From assembly GCA_022496805.1 (NCBI GenBank), contig CM040085.1:12739811-12803810 (forward strand): DNA of 64,000 nt, read 5' to 3'. Each line of letters starts with the position of its first letter. The first letter of the stretch is position 1. The position numbers and the translations under genes were made by a program. This document shows, one piece after another, positions 1-13,320 of the stretch. The notes below the pieces were generated by a model that saw nothing but the letters and a program-made list of their open reading frames with translations, searched no databases and was not told the DNA's origin. Source of the DNA: Pohlia nutans (lineage: Eukaryota > Streptophyta > Bryopsida > Bryales > Mniaceae).

Positions 1-2680
1 GATATTGTCATTCCGAACTCAGAGGCGGACAACTACCTGAGCGTGGTCGGGCAGCTGGATCCGCGCCGCCACCTCTACGTCAACACCTCGCAAGACGCCA
101 AATCCCACAGCAAACGCGCCGACACGCTCGTGTTCCCCGACGAGAATGTGGGTTCGCGCGTCACGGCCGACGTGTGCGTCATGGCGGCCAAGCTCGCATA
201 CGAGAATGAGGCTGTAGTTAAGCGCGTGGTCGAGCAGGACTGGAGCATGCACTTTGTGAAATTCTACAGCTGCTGGAACGGTAAATCACTCTGAACCTTG
301 AACTCTTAGGCTCTAGCTCTTCAACGCAATTATAATGTTTTCACTTGGAGGGCCGTGGGTTTTGGACACATATTATTTCGGGACGCAGGGAGTATGTTGT
401 GAATGATGGATGAGCCCCGCCGTGTGCTTAATTAGTTCTCAATATATACCACTCACCTTCTCCATTTCTTTCTATTGGAGCCATCCACTGCTTGTCATAG
501 ATCATGTCCCCCAAGTGCTGCATGTCCTTGCGCAACATGATACTCCAGTTAACACATGCAATGCGGTTATCGTCTTATTTCTTTGAGTATCTTGTCAAGG
601 CTTCACCTTTTGTAGAAAGATGTCTTCGAACTACACACTCCGAGTGCCAAACAATGGAGCTCCCGACGGCAACCTTCGTGATGCTGATGGGCTCAATTAA
701 TGTCATGGGTGATGACAGATTACCAGCACATGAGCAACACACAGGCGTTCATCATGATGGACAAGCCCACGGATGCGAATGCGGTGGTGGTGGCATTCCG
801 GGGCACGGAGGCGTTCAACGCGTACGACTGGAGCACGGATTTCGACTTCTCGTGGGTGAAGCTGGACGGGCTGGGCGGCGTGCACCTGGGCTTCCTGGAG
901 GCGCTGGGGCTGGCCACGCGGGAGGATCCGGCGTCCTTCGCCAAGCTCCGCGACCAAGCGAAAAAGGTAGTGTATGCATACACAATGCATAAAATATATT
1001 TAAAGAATATATATTTGAATTATGTTAATAATGAGGCTAGGCTTCCATGTATCGGTGGGTTACCTAAAAAGCAGTCCTGAAGCTGCCGATTCATCACCGA
1101 AATGAGTGAATCCTAGGCTTGGTTTTCCATTTGTATCAAAATGGGTAGAGTATGGATCGTGGTTCTTGAGACCTCATTTCTTGTCTTCTAGCAGCTTCCA
1201 CCCACCCGATCTTCACATGGAAGCTTATCCAAAGAACACCTCAAAGTTTATGACCTTTGGTATTCTCAAGCGTCGTAACCTTTATCTAAGAGGTGTGATT
1301 AAGTAACTAGATTAATTAACTAGTTGACATTGGACTAACTATTGTCCTAACAACACTACAACAGGGGCAAGGGCACCACCAGGGCAAGAAACACCACAAG
1401 ACCATGGCGGAAATTCAGAAAACCGGGGCAATTTCCGGCCTAGCAGACCACATCATTCACAACCGGGGCAAGGTCTTGGCATACGACGCCATCACGTTCC
1501 AGGTCGCGCGGTTGCTCTTCCACAATCCCAAGGCTAAACTGTTCATCACCGGCCACTCGTTGGGCGGGGCGCTCGCAGCGATGTACGCCACCATGTTGTA
1601 CTACACGGGCCAAATAGAGGTGGGTGCATTCACGACAAGTGCTCAAACAATGAAATCTTTAAATTATGTAGAATTTAAAACGAATCAAAGGACTTTTTAG
1701 TGCTCATCAAGCACTTTCTAGCCCATAATAAGGACTGGTACAATTGCACTATTCAGTTGTTAATCCACACCTAAAATTGACATCTAATTACCAAAGAACT
1801 GACACTTGAGTGGATATTCACAAGGAAGGTAGAGAGGATTCTTTGAAGGAAGAGTCTATAGAGATTACTTGGTTCTAAGTAGGGAATGGCTTAATTTTTG
1901 TCACTTCCCCGTTTCAAATTCTATCACGGAATCCATTCTATCTGCCCTGAGAATGTAAAGTAACTTTAGGGTTGCTTTGCCAGTATACAATGTCGTTAAC
2001 TACGAATTTAATATTGAAGGTACTTTCTGAGTGAATCTAAGTAAAATTTAAGCACTGGTTACACTGCATATGAGACCTTCGATTGTGAATGTACCCAGAT
2101 TGCGGACAAGATTGGCGCGGTGTACACATTCGGCCAACCGCGTGTTGGCGACGAGGACTTTGCCGCGTACGCCTCAGAGAGGCTGAAAGGGAAGTACTTC
2201 CGCGTGGTGTACTGCAACGACATGGTCCCGCGCGTCCCATTCGACAACGAGCTGTTTTCGTTCAAGCACTTCGGCGGCTGCGTGTACTTCAACAGCGTGT
2301 ACGACGGGCTGACGCTGCGCGAGGAGCCCAACCCCAACTTCTTCGGCGTGGGCCGCTTGCTCACCATGCATTTGAACGCGCTCTGGGAGATTTTCCAGGG
2401 CCTGGTGCTCATCACCCTGCAGTATGGCCACGAATTCTCCGAGACTGTGGTCTGCCTCTTGTTCCGCGCTCTGGGCTTGCTGCTCCCCGGAATCTCCTCG
2501 CACAGTCCCTGCAATTACGTGAACTCCGTGCGCCTCGGACCGATGCCGATCAAAGTCATGAGCGATCAGCTTGCTGATCTTGCCCAGGAGTTTCATCTGA
2601 TGCAGGATAATGTCAAGGACATTGTTCACGCCGTCTTCTCTGAGTTCCGGAAGCTCCTCGGTGGCAATAAAACGGCTTAA
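1..2680 (+). CDS. OBL1-like class 3 triacylglycerol lipase, 3' part (four exons)
   Basis: This is a lipase class 3 (alpha/beta hydrolase) of the plant oil-body lipase OBL1 type, expected to hydrolyse triacylglycerol at lipid-droplet surfaces. The gene enters from the left edge, so its N-terminus is missing. I read exons 1-280, 719-966, 1365-1619 and 2099-2680 (stop TAA). All junctions are GT-AG and the frame is continuous, giving 454 visible residues. Exon 1 ends in FYSCWN. Exon 2 holds FRGTEAFNAYDWSTDFDFSW and HLGFLEALGL. Exon 3 carries the nucleophile elbow GHSLGG, with Ser at about visible residue 241. Exon 4 has VYTFGQPRVG, YCNDMVPRVPF with the likely catalytic Asp, and SSHSPCNYVNSVRLG with the likely catalytic His. 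These blocks follow the OBL1 order, so the catalytic triad seems intact. The exact acceptor of exon 3 is the least certain junction, because the following Gly/His/Lys-rich stretch is not conserved in the family. The substrate is inferred from the family. Confidence 0.88.
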
Positions 2681-3622
2681 ATCAGAGGTCTGAGAATTCT
2701 CTAAAGAATCAAGCCACTCAGGGCGATCGATCAAAGCTGGATCGACACCGTTCAGATGATCGGATCCAGTTTGCAGACTGAGAAGATCTTAATATTGATC
2801 TCTGCAACAAGAAGTGGTCAACAATATTATACACAATTATACGTGTAGTTACATGTACAGCCTTGTTGTATACAACATCCTCTACCAGCTAGCACAATCA
2901 TCTATTAATATATGGCACTAGTTAGCATAAATTGGCTTCGTAACCTTGTTCTTGAACTAAGTTAAGTCTTATATTATTTCCATCCACTCTGGACGCTTTA
3001 TTCTTGCTAAATTTAGTGTTTTTTTTTCATCATGTTGTATGCTTTTACTGAAAATCATTTACAATGAAAGAGTTTCATAATCTCGTTTTCTGTAACTATG
3101 CTGATGAAAATAATACTTCAAAAACTCAATCATACAGTAGTCCCCAAAAAAAGGTTTATGCAAATTGGTTTTGGCCTCTGAATAGAATATCAAAGAGTGT
3201 AGTTTGTATAGGAGGATATAAAATTTATAAATTTAATCCTATAGTAATGGTTCCTTGACGCAAGATTATATTGAAAAATAATGGATTCAATCAGCAATCT
3301 AGAGCTTAAATACTATCAACTTTGTTAATATTTCAACGATAAAAAGGTTAAATCATTCTCTAGTTTATAACAGTCATCTAACAAAAGCCAAATCAAGATG
3401 CAAGTATAAGTATTGTAGATGCCTACACTCAACAAATTTCTCTCATCTCATTCAACTATGCCTTGTATATGACAGAAGTTCACCCACATTACTCTATAGG
3501 AAATTTTATTCTGCACAAATTGGTACAATAGATTTTCATACTCAAATTATAAATATTTTGCATGCAATTAACATTTTAAAAAGAAGAAAAAACTAGCGAT
3601 TATGTTTCGGTTGCTTAGTCTT
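2681..3622. other. 3' flank of the lipase gene, no gene seen
   Basis: AT-rich sequence downstream of the lipase stop codon. The short open frames here have no recognisable domain. It probably holds the lipase 3' UTR. Confidence 0.4.
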
Positions 3623-4531
3623 TTAACCCCCTAAAAGACCAGGAGGACACATTGATTTCAAGAATAATTTCATTAATTTAGTAACTTATTTGGAATTCAT
3701 AATTTTGACGCAATGTTAGTTAGAGAATTATAAATGTCCGTTACAAGAATACAAAAATCCTTCAAAATGTGCAATTACATTGATTCATTCATCGGGAAAA
3801 AATTAAAACTTCAACGCAGGTGAATTTGGGACATAGTAGTTAGGGAGTTTGATGGCTAAAAGAATGTTTTCACACTAGGGTGTCATATTTGTCCAAAAAA
3901 AAAGGTGTACAATATATAAAATATTTACCATTATTGCGTCATTACTATATAATAATTAAGAAAAATGTTTAAATATATTTAAAATGAGATCTTTTCAAAA
4001 TATTTGGAATATTTTCTACATATTTTATATTATTTTGGAATATTTTGGAATATTTCAAAAATCACTTTGAAATCTTTACACATTTTATACAATGTAACAA
4101 TTAATAACGATCATAAACACTGGCTAAACGAGTCACCAAGTCACTTCATCCAAACATAATCAATCATTGTTGTTGTATTTAGTTTTAAAACACCATTTTT
4201 TGTGAGCACCTAAATACAATACATCTTTGTGTGCTCTTGAAATTTCAAACGCTCATCATGGTTCTAGAATTTATGAGAATGTTAGCAATGAATGACCTCT
4301 TGATTTTGCTAAAAAAATTCAAAAAAAAATTCATAATCAAACCTTATAATTGTATAATATATATAGTAGATTATCCTGAAAATTAATATACAATCTCACA
4401 ACTATGTCCTCTTCAAGCTTCAACGGTGAAGTTTTTTACATAAACACCAATTGAGAAATACAAGTGCATTCTTGAAAGCATCAGGAGAAGTGATAATTTT
4501 TTTGGAATGAGCATGGTCTTTTAATGGTTAA
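3623..4531. repeat. TTAA-flanked non-autonomous element E1
   Basis: TTAA at 3623-3626 is followed by CCCCCTAAAAGACC. The other end reads GGTCTTTTA-ATGG and then TTAA at 4528-4531, so the ends are inverted with some decay. The body is about 900 bp, very AT-rich and without coding capacity. It contains, from about 3855, one arm of the unrelated MITE seen at 5261-5855. Confidence 0.6.
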
Positions 4532-4573
4532 GGGATAAATCTTTAATTAAAATTTGAACAACTAAACTTCAAA

Positions 4574-5150
4574 TTAACCCCTAAACATCCTCACCTTCCC
4601 CAGATTTGGAAGTTTTGCAAAGATGCATTATAAAATACAACTAAAAGAGATATTTGAAACTTGATGTATGAACAAAAGTTGTACATTATGAATTTTAGAT
4701 TCTATCTATACGATTACATCTACTGATTGCTATCACCAATATTTTTGTATAAAATTTGAAACTCAAAATTCAAAATTCTTTTGTAATTTGATTACAAATA
4801 AAATATTGACAATCTAAGAATGAAATTTGTTGTGACGGGTTGAAATGTAATACTCTAATTGTAGTGATTTTTGGAGATTTTTTTATTGCTTGATTTTATG
4901 AGTTAACTTTTTCTAGATCACTTTTACACTGAAATTTTCAAAAAAATTGGTGGAACAATGTGGCATGAAATGAGGCATAAAATTTTCACAAATCATCCCC
5001 TTTCTAATCAGATCACACATGCATAAAGCTAACTTCCCATAAAATATTTAGTATAAAATCCACACTGCAAAAAGTGCATGATGGATGAAAAAACAGAGTT
5101 CAAATCTATTCATTGTCCAAAATCTAGACGGTTGGACGTTTAGGGGTTAA
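4574..5150. repeat. TTAA-flanked non-autonomous element E2 (family A)
   Basis: TTAA (4574-4577) then CCCCTAAACATCC. The right end is GGACGTTTAGGGG then TTAA (5147-5150). The 13-bp terminal inverted repeat has one mismatch, and the body is 569 bp. The interior (text such as AACTTGATGTATGAA and TTGTGACGGGTTGAAATG) recurs at 41.6-42.1, 42.8-43.3, 47.5-48.4 and 54.8-55.2 kb, so this is the best-preserved member of a dispersed family. Confidence 0.8.
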
Positions 5151-5260
5151 AGCATGTAAGCGCTTGGTGTTATTATATTGATTTTACTCTCAAGTACCCA
5201 ATTAGAAACTAATGTTAGTATAATCATCTTTACATATCACCTTTGTACAATACTACAATC

Positions 5261-5855
5261 AGGTGTTTTCATAGTAGGGCGTCCAAAACGTGTAGTGTAA
5301 CATCGCATAACAAGCGAAATGTGGCGATAAACATTTTCTATTGGTCGTTGAAATTAGTTTTTTGGTAAAAAGTTAACGATAATGAAAAGGTTTTCTAGGA
5401 TTGTATGTATATTGATAATTTAAAAAATAATATAAAACAATATTTGGACCAAAGGTATCGTATTCAAAAAAGATTCCAAAAGATTTTGTGAGCAAAGTGG
5501 ATATTAGAGGTTTATGGCAGCAATTTTTGTTCCTTTACATTAAACGCCTCTTAAAATGGCAAATTCTCCCAAAAAAAATTGGGAGCTTAGTTGGCTAATT
5601 AAACAGAGCCTGTGGTGTGGCTGGAATATGCATTCGACGTGGTTTGCAAACGGATTAAATGACATCAGCAAGAATATTCCAAAATATTCCAAAATAATAT
5701 AAAATATTTTGAAAAAGATACCCAAAAAAATCATTTTACTATATTAATTTTTTTGGTATTTTCCCTATTTATTATATTACGTCATTAATGCAACTAGTTT
5801 ACAACATTAAAAAAAAAAATTGCTGAGAACTATGACACCCTAGTATGAAAACACC
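5261..5855. repeat. MITE with GGTGTTTTCATA ends
   Basis: The left end GGTGTTTTCATAGTAGGG (5262 on) is inverted relative to CCCTAGTATGAAAACACC (ending at 5855). CAATC flanks both sides (5256-5260 and 5856-5860), which suggests a 5-bp target duplication. A related arm lies in the same orientation at about 3855. No coding sequence. The superfamily is unclear. Confidence 0.55.
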
Positions 5856-5860
5856 CAATC

Positions 5861-6728
5861 CTAGGTTTTTCACAATATTTGAAATATTGTGAGAGGGAGG
5901 ATACAAGTAGGGTGCCGATTATTCCAACCATACCAGGGAAGGTAGGGTATTTGCTATTGACACCAGTACCCAAGTTGATACCCGTGCTCTACCCTATATA
6001 CCCACAAGACATTAGCTTATTCTTCATGTCTTCATATTGTCTCGTCAACATGGCACCCGCGTTCCTGAGCCGGTGAGAGCCCCTTGTTCAGTCGCCGGCA
6101 GAGTGGCCAGGAGCCCTCCGATCCTCCATCGCCTTCGAACAACCCATGATTGCCGACGTGGCGGGGGGCCACAACAGGGACGCTTGATGTCAGGCTAAGG
6201 TAGCAGTCCCAATTTCCAACCAGTCCCAATTTCCGATCCCTAGGATTGGGGGGCTGGGTCCCAGAAACCACCCAGCCTGGACCTAAAAATTTCCTAGGAA
6301 CGTTCTAATTACATCCATGCCTTGGAAAGTTGAGTGCTTCTGATTGGTGCAGTAAGCGCACTATTTTCAGAATCCAACCTCTCATGAAAGTCAAGACCCT
6401 ACGGGCGGTTAATGGCCACTCTATGCTTTCAAGCTTAAAAATTCAAAAAAAATTGTAGAAATGCTCAAAAAATGTGTTTTTTTTTGGGATGCCTTTGCAC
6501 TAGCTTTGCGGAGCATCCAAAAATTAGAAACTTCTTTCACAAGCCTAAATATGCAAACCTGAAATTCAGACGGAAATATGCACCACTACCTTATACGGGG
6601 GTCCACAGTGCCCTTGAAGCACAAAGTTCAAAGGCCGGGTGGAGATGAAAAAAAAACACACATACGAACTACTGACAAATAAAAATTTCATGAGCTTGAA
6701 GACTCCAAGGACTCAAATGGCATGAGGT
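5861..6728. other. Intergenic DNA with a small GC-rich island
   Basis: About 6040-6290 is clearly richer in GC than its surroundings and contains a 79-codon open frame on the minus strand with no recognisable domain. It could be a gene relic or a fragment brought in by a mobile element. The rest is AT-rich with nothing identified. Confidence 0.3.
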
Positions 6729-7130
6729 TTAACCCTTTTAACGTCCTGATTTAACAATGTTTTCAAAGATTTGTTGTAAATTTTTTTGATGAAAAATAAA
6801 AATGGAGTTGATGTACAAAGCAAAGTTGTAAATGTGAATGTGAAGATCACATCTGTACGGTTGGATTCATCATATTTTTTATTAATATATTTTAATTAAT
6901 TTTGCAAATTTTTCTCTTTAAATTCAATTAAAAATCCCAAAACAACACAATATATATTTTAAATAGTGTAACGAAATTGGAATAACATGCACTTATTTGA
7001 CTAATGCATGCAATGTTCTTCAATGCTTCCGGTGATATAAAATTTGGCCTTACACGAATTAAATTTTTCACAAAATGATGAATTGAATTTGTCATTTTAA
7101 ACCATGAGTCCTTGGTCAATTAAGGGTTAA
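6729..7130. repeat. TTAA-flanked element E3, apparently a mosaic of two families
   Basis: TTAA (6729-6732) then CCCTTTTAACGTCC. The right end is GGTCAATTAAGGG then TTAA (7127-7130). The left half matches the reversed element at 53840-54388 (GGAGTTGATGTAC, CATCTGTACGGTTGGATTC). The right half matches the element at 45889-46125 (TCCGGTGATATAAAATTT). That explains why its two ends do not pair well. Confidence 0.6.
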
Positions 7131-7212
7131 AATATCATATAGATTAAAATTGTATATCATATGTCTTAATTTTGAAAATGAAGGAATGATTTTTAAATAT
7201 TTTCAAATTTTG

Positions 7213-7479
<267 letters not shown>

Positions 7480-7483
<4 letters not shown>

Positions 7484-7710
7484 CCCCTACACAACCAGAA
7501 AGCCCAAATTGGCCTCATGTTTCTTTTAGTACTTTTAAGTACTTTTTATATAATATTCCTATTCTTTAAATTCATACAATGTTCTTCACTGATTCCGGTG
7601 ATATAAAATTTTGTCCCATCTAAAATGTAATTTTCACAATATGATCGATTAGTTTTGTTATTTTAAAACTTGGGCCTTTGCTAGTCAGAGTGTTTAGTCC
7701 TTGGATGGTT
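7480..7710. repeat. TTAA-anchored element E5 (family B), right end decayed
   Basis: TTAA (7480-7483) then CCCCTACACAACC. The interior (AATGTTCTTCACTGATTCC, GGTGATATAAAATTTTG) matches 45889-46125 and the right half of 6729-7130. The right terminus is no longer recognisable near 7700. Confidence 0.5.
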
Positions 7711-9976
7711 CAAGGCTCCTATGACTGGAGTCCCTCAATGGTTTAACCCTTGCAGGAGTTGTCTCGCACTCTCTCATGGAACTCCTGCATGTGCTCTTTC
7801 AATATGTCAAAGGTGCCAGCATGGCCATGAAGATGGGCCTTGATAATGGCAAGAATTGAATGCCATGCAAATTTCCCGCTCCTCCTGTGAGAAAGTGTCA
7901 TATAACAATTCATACCTAGCTCTGGAGACGAGTTAAATTAAATTCTGCAAAGATTGAAGGGAAGCTCATTAAATTAGCAATGACATAAGTGATATGGCAC
8001 AACAGAACTTATGTACTATGTTTATATGCACACTCAGACTTCTAAAAACTGTCCATGTATGGAATCAAGATCATAGTTTGAATCTGTTCATTGTTCACTA
8101 TGTGGGCGCGGTTTCATTCCTTTTTCATTTATAGTAAATGAAAAACGACACATTTCCTACTAGTGTCTGCTCAAGCCAACGGGCCAAATTGAGAACTTCT
8201 GGAAGACATCCTAGAATTTCGGCTTTTAATCATAAGTATTAGGGTTGTTAGAGGGCAAGTTTTTGCATGAGCTTGTGCAACAAGCTAGGCTTTTGCAACA
8301 AGCTAGGCTTTTGCAACAAGTTTTGGAACAAGGGTATGACCTTTGCAACAAGGTTTGGAAAAAGGATGTGACCCTTGTCTCCTTGCAGGGCAGTTGCAAA
8401 AATCTTGTGGTTTCAATTTGCCTGCGAAAAGCAACAGATATGGTGAGAGTCTCGTAATTGTGGACGTGGATTATGGTCACAAACTCATGCTCTGACATCC
8501 CCGATTGTCAACTCGGAGAGGTCAGTGCACAGCTCACATTTCTGACAGGATTTGTTCAATGAATCGGGCAATGTACAGCAAATCGAACTCAAGTCAATCA
8601 ATATCAGTTGAAGAAATAATTAAGTTATGGGCTTTTATATATGTGCACAGTGTAAGTTTGTTCTCGAGAGTCGAAGACCGACAGCAAGAATTTGTCAGGA
8701 TGCGGCATGATTTCAGCTGACATATTAGTTGAATGTGGGATTACTTCGTCCAGCCTCAAATTATTCTTTGCATGTTTCTTTCTTGATTCAAGGATGCATG
8801 CATAGTATACGGTAGTGCACAGGTGCATAGACTTTCAATTCTTTGAGTGACAAAAATATACGGGCTAAAGTGAGCAAACCTGTTCAAATACATACACAGA
8901 AAATTTCATCTCTTGATCTTGATGAGTTCAAGGAATAAAACGGTCTACTAATTTACTGCTCTGAAAACAGGGCAGGATTCAAGTCATTCTGTTTGAAGCT
9001 CCACAACAGTGCTGGTTTGAGTGATGCAAATGGATTTGGTCCTTGCGATTTAACGGTATTAATTAGCTGGTCATGCCCGTTTGATCGTTCCCTCGTCTAG
9101 GTGATCAAAAATGATAATCTGGATTTGCTGCAGGTGGTTGGTAGAATCATGCTGTGCAAAGGCCGCTGAGATCTCGTGTACTGTCCGAATTGTATTGCAA
9201 GAACTTGGCATCATGGCAGATTCCGAATTTGATTTTCTATGAGGCCAGAAAGCGCAAATTTAATTAGAGTGAACTAATAAAAAGAAATCAATCGTCCACA
9301 AGTGTACCCTCCGGTAATTTTCCAACGTTCCAATGATCATGTGGTTCTCTTCCATTCTCAGATTCAATTACCCTGACAGAGATAATAAAAGCTTGAAATG
9401 CATGCACTGGAGCCAGGTATCTTTGATGAACCAGATTCACCTCAATCAAACTCCCAACTGCCTCATTCTCCATTTGGGAACTTCTGACAAGGTAGAGCCT
9501 GTGCAAGGTATAATTGGTACTAACCAGAAACCTCCACAAACAGGATGAAAATTCATGTACAAACAATTCAAAACCCAAGAGTAGATTCACATTCATGGTA
9601 CATGTACAGATCGAACTTCACATCTTCAGGGGCATGACACAAGTCAAAGAAACACCGGTCCCAGGTTCACACAAATCATCAATCTCCGCCAAGGAAGTAC
9701 TCTACATGAATCCGCCAGGCTGCATAGTTTTGCCCGTTTCATGGGGACTGGCAGAAGACTGGCCTGGAAGTCTGTCAACACTCGTCTATCATGAGAAGAA
9801 CTAAGAAAATCTCTAGTACCAACAGATGCAATCAACAAAGTAACTCCCAGCCGGGCAATCAGCAGGCATAAATAAATCAACAAACGAATGGAAGCTGACG
9901 TCGACCGAGTCCTGACCTACAATTATGCAGGCGGGTTGAATGAATTCGTGGACCAGAGAGTAACGATCGAGGTCAT
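7711..9976. other. Intergenic DNA downstream of LRR pseudokinase gene A
   Basis: No coding feature recognised. The segment 8108-8167 (TTTCATTTATAGTAAATGAA and flanks) recurs at 20915-20972, downstream of paralogue gene B. This suggests that the gene duplication included 3' flanking DNA. The last few hundred bases before 9977 probably include the 3' UTR of gene A. Confidence 0.4.
8277..8355. repeat. Short tandem repeat, 18-bp unit
   Basis: GCAACAAGCTAGGCTTTT occurs twice in tandem (8277-8294 and 8295-8312), followed by shortened copies containing GCAACAAG. Confidence 0.75.
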
Positions 9977-12900
9977 TCAATTCAGGGAGTGAGAGTGAGA
10001 GGGCGTATTCTCCTGGGAGATTCGGTCTTTGTCACTGCCTCTGAACTTCTCGTCCGAGGCGCTCTCGGATTGTCGAGACGTTTCGTCGCCGTTGTCGATG
10101 AAGAAGGGGTGCACATCCTCGAGCAACAGCAACACGTTGTTCATCTTGGGGCGTCGTTCCGGCACAGGGTCCACGCATTGCATCGCAATTTGCAGCATGG
10201 ACACCATCTCTTCTTCAATGTTCTGGTACCGCATCAGCTCCAAGTCGAACACCTCGGCCGTCCATTCTTCCCGCACCACAGATTGCACCCACCGGGGTAA
10301 GTCGATGCCTTCGTCGTTCAGAGCCGCTTGCGTTGGTGCCTTCCCTGTCAGAAGCTCCAGCAGCAGCTGCAATTCGGCATAGAAAAAAAAAAAACATCCA
10401 TCATTAGAAGAAACTTCATAGTCATTTGGCCCCCAACAGCTCGATCGTAGTTCCTGTTTTCACTGTTTCACACTTTTATTTTTTTAGGGTACTTTTAAAC
10501 ACCCTATTATCTCAGGTGGTACCTAAAAAATACATAGAGTGACCCCCGTGACTACGTTGCTAGCAGACTCAAAATCTTGATTACTGTATGGACTGGTCGA
10601 CAACTTGGGAATTGAATGGAACTCAGGGACCAAATCAGCAACTGAAGGTTTTCTTCTAAAACCATTCACACAAAGTTAATTGATTGCTAGCATTTGCTGG
10701 GAATCAAATGATCAATTGCACCAAGAAGAAGATCGACTTACTACTCCAAAGCTGTAGACATCCGACTTCTGTGTGACTTTCCGGGTCTCGGTGACCTCAG
10801 GAGCACGGTAGCCAACAATCCGAGAAGCAGCAGAGGAAGGAGTCAACAGTTGGGCGAGCCCGAAATCAGAGATGCAAGCTTCAAGATCTTTGTCGAGCAG
10901 AATGTTGGATGACTTGATGTTCGCATGTACAAATTTGGGGCCTCCTTGTGCGTGCAGATAATCTAATCCCCTCGCAGCTCCCAATGCAATCTTCACCCTG
11001 CTCACCCAATCCAGAGGTGTTCGACTGCTGCCTCGATTCCCTGAAAACCCCATGGCATGAATCATTCTTTTCAGCACCCTCAAAAAGGTGACATTATCTA
11101 GAAGAAAATTTGGCCTCAAAGACTCTTAGATTCGTGCATGAGAGAATTTTCATTTTGCGCGATGACAGACGTATACGTGACCCAAAAATACCTTGTTAGC
11201 ATAGTCTCTCAATAGTTTGCACCTTTTGACACATGGTGGTCAACTAGTTGGGAACTCAAGGACCAAATCATCAGTGATTTTATTTTGTTGCTAAATCTAG
11301 CCACATTGCTACATAAAACTTGGCCTGGCTAATTGACACAAAGGATTTTTGAAAAAAAAGAAGGAATAGTACCCAGATTTCCTACATGGAGTCAAGATGT
11401 GTAGCCTCTTTAAACCTAGGTATCACCCATGTATTGCCTAAGTAGCACCTAGGTAGCACTTGTGTATTACCCTGATGTTGCCTATATATTAATATGAAAA
11501 GAGCAGCCTAGACTGCTCTTCAAGCCATGGAAAAGTAGCAATTTAAATGCTAAACTGTCTCCTGACAAAAAGAAATCATTTCTTGGACCAAATCTTAGTA
11601 GAAAATACATGGAGTTAGAGCTTTTATTTAAAGAAGTTGAGGAAAGGATCACTTACCGTGAAGAAGAGCAGAGAGGCTGCCCATAGGCAAGTAGTCATAG
11701 ACCAGAAGCTTCTCATCCTTAGAGAAGTAGAAAGCTCTTAAGGGCACAAGATTTCGATGCTGCAGCTTTCCAACAACATGAATCTGAGCCTCAAATTCTT
11801 TCTTCCCCGTGGTAACGTCTTTCAACCTCTTCACCGCCATGATGGTGCCATCCTCTAAGATGGCCTTGTACGCCGTGCCCACACTGCCCTTGCCCAGAAC
11901 CTCGGCGGAAGCTCGCAGCAAATCTTCCAGATTAAACGTGTACTTCTTGCCATCAAAGAAGACCAGTTTGTTACGCTCCAGCTCCCCTGCACCTGCGCTG
12001 GAATACTCTTCTCCATTCTCCTCCACCCCCTTGCTTTCACGGCCCATACTGCTTTCCAATTTGACAGCCACTTGCCGTCCTTTCCTCGTTCTGCACAGAC
12101 ACAGAATTCCAACCAGAACGAGAGCCAGAAACGCCAGTCCGCCCATAATGATGCCCACAATGTCACGCGTTGAGAGTTTTCTTCCCCCGTTTGAAACTTC
12201 TGGCTCTGGGGTAGACGAAATAGGGCTGGAAGTTGGCTGTGTGGGAAATGCACACACGGATGCCAGCGGGCGTCCACACAAGCCTGGGTTGCCAATGTAT
12301 GAAGCAGCTGGGAATCTGGATAGTGTAGTTGGCACAGCTCCGGATAAATTGTTGTTGGCAACGTTGAACACCGTCAAATTGACCATATTCAACGGTGGAA
12401 TGCTCCCGGAGAACGAATTGTTGAGAAGGTTCAGCAGCGAGAGCGAGGTAAGTCGCTCTATGGACTCCGGTATGGTTCCATTTAACCTGAAAATAGAAAA
12501 CCATGACCATAGATGTGTCAATAATAACCTTGAGGAATGGACGCTGAAAGAGTATCAGTGACCAATCACTTTGATTTTGAGGACCCTAAGTATTATGTTG
12601 GTTATCATGTTGTAAGATGATTTATAAGAGGGCGAGCCAATGCTCACTCAGACATTGTGAAACCAGCAACAATCGTCGCCATCACCCAAGTGAGGGAGAT
12701 GGGAAACATTCAAAATTTCAGTGTTCACACCCAGACTTCATTAATAGAGAAACTTTGAGGACTCACAATTACGGCATCTCATTTTGAAACGATATGACTA
12801 GATATGGCGAATTAATCAGTAACTTGGTTGGTCATTAGGAGTGTAAAAAGCTGAGTACTGACCTATTATATCCCAAGCCCAGGTGAGTGAGCTGTGGCCA

Positions 12901-13320
12901 GAGTGCAGAGAGGTCATCAGGGAGAGGACCATAGAAGTCGTTGCCTGCCAAGTACAACGACTCCAAATTCTTGCACTGCCCGAGCTCACCAGGAAAGGCG
13001 CCTGTCAGTCTGTTACCACGCAAGCTCACAACTCGAAGCTCAGAAAGCAAGCTCAAGCTCTCAGGTGGGATGCTTCCCCGGAAACCTTTCCCAGGCAACC
13101 GGACTTCGGTGACCCTGTTCTGCGTGCACGTTACGCCTCTCCACTTGCACGTCCACGTTGTGTTCGTCCAGTACAGTTTCGTTCCTCGGGGGTCATGCGC
13201 GTTGCTGAAGGTGTGCAGCCCCTTCGCGTCAGTAGCCAAGTCTTGACCTGCAACCGCTGAAACTATACTCACCAGCACTATCAACGCCGTTGCAATGCTA
13301 CATTCGTTTCTCTTCGTCAT
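9977..13320 (-). CDS. LRR receptor-like pseudokinase, gene A (four exons)
   Basis: A membrane receptor-like kinase of the plant LRR III / RLK902 type, with the extracellular part sensing an unknown ligand. Exons in gene order are 13320-12863, 12486-11657, 11040-10742 and 10366-9977. Junctions are GT-AG and the total is 1977 nt, giving 658 residues. A signal peptide (about 1-25, ending SAVAGQ) is followed by an LRR N-terminal cap and about five LRRs (for example [19 protein letters not shown]). A transmembrane helix lies at about 262-284. The kinase domain has GKGSVG near 351 and AVKRLKD. The catalytic-loop HRD is replaced by HAN in VHANIKSSN, so phosphotransfer is unlikely, although DFG (SDFGLAQL) and APE are kept. 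In known relatives the kinase fold serves as a docking module. Paralogue B at 22096-25752 has the same exon phases. The Tc1 nest lies about 840 bp upstream of the ATG. Confidence 0.92.

Noticed and set aside
504..992. A 162-codon frame overlapping lipase exon 2
   Set aside because: It is in a different frame from the conserved lipase text, and its start lies in the intron. It is a shadow of a GC-rich exon.
10215..10397. Plus- and minus-strand frames overlapping the pseudokinase exons
   Set aside because: The minus-strand frame continuing [11 protein letters not shown] is the conserved one. The others are shadows.
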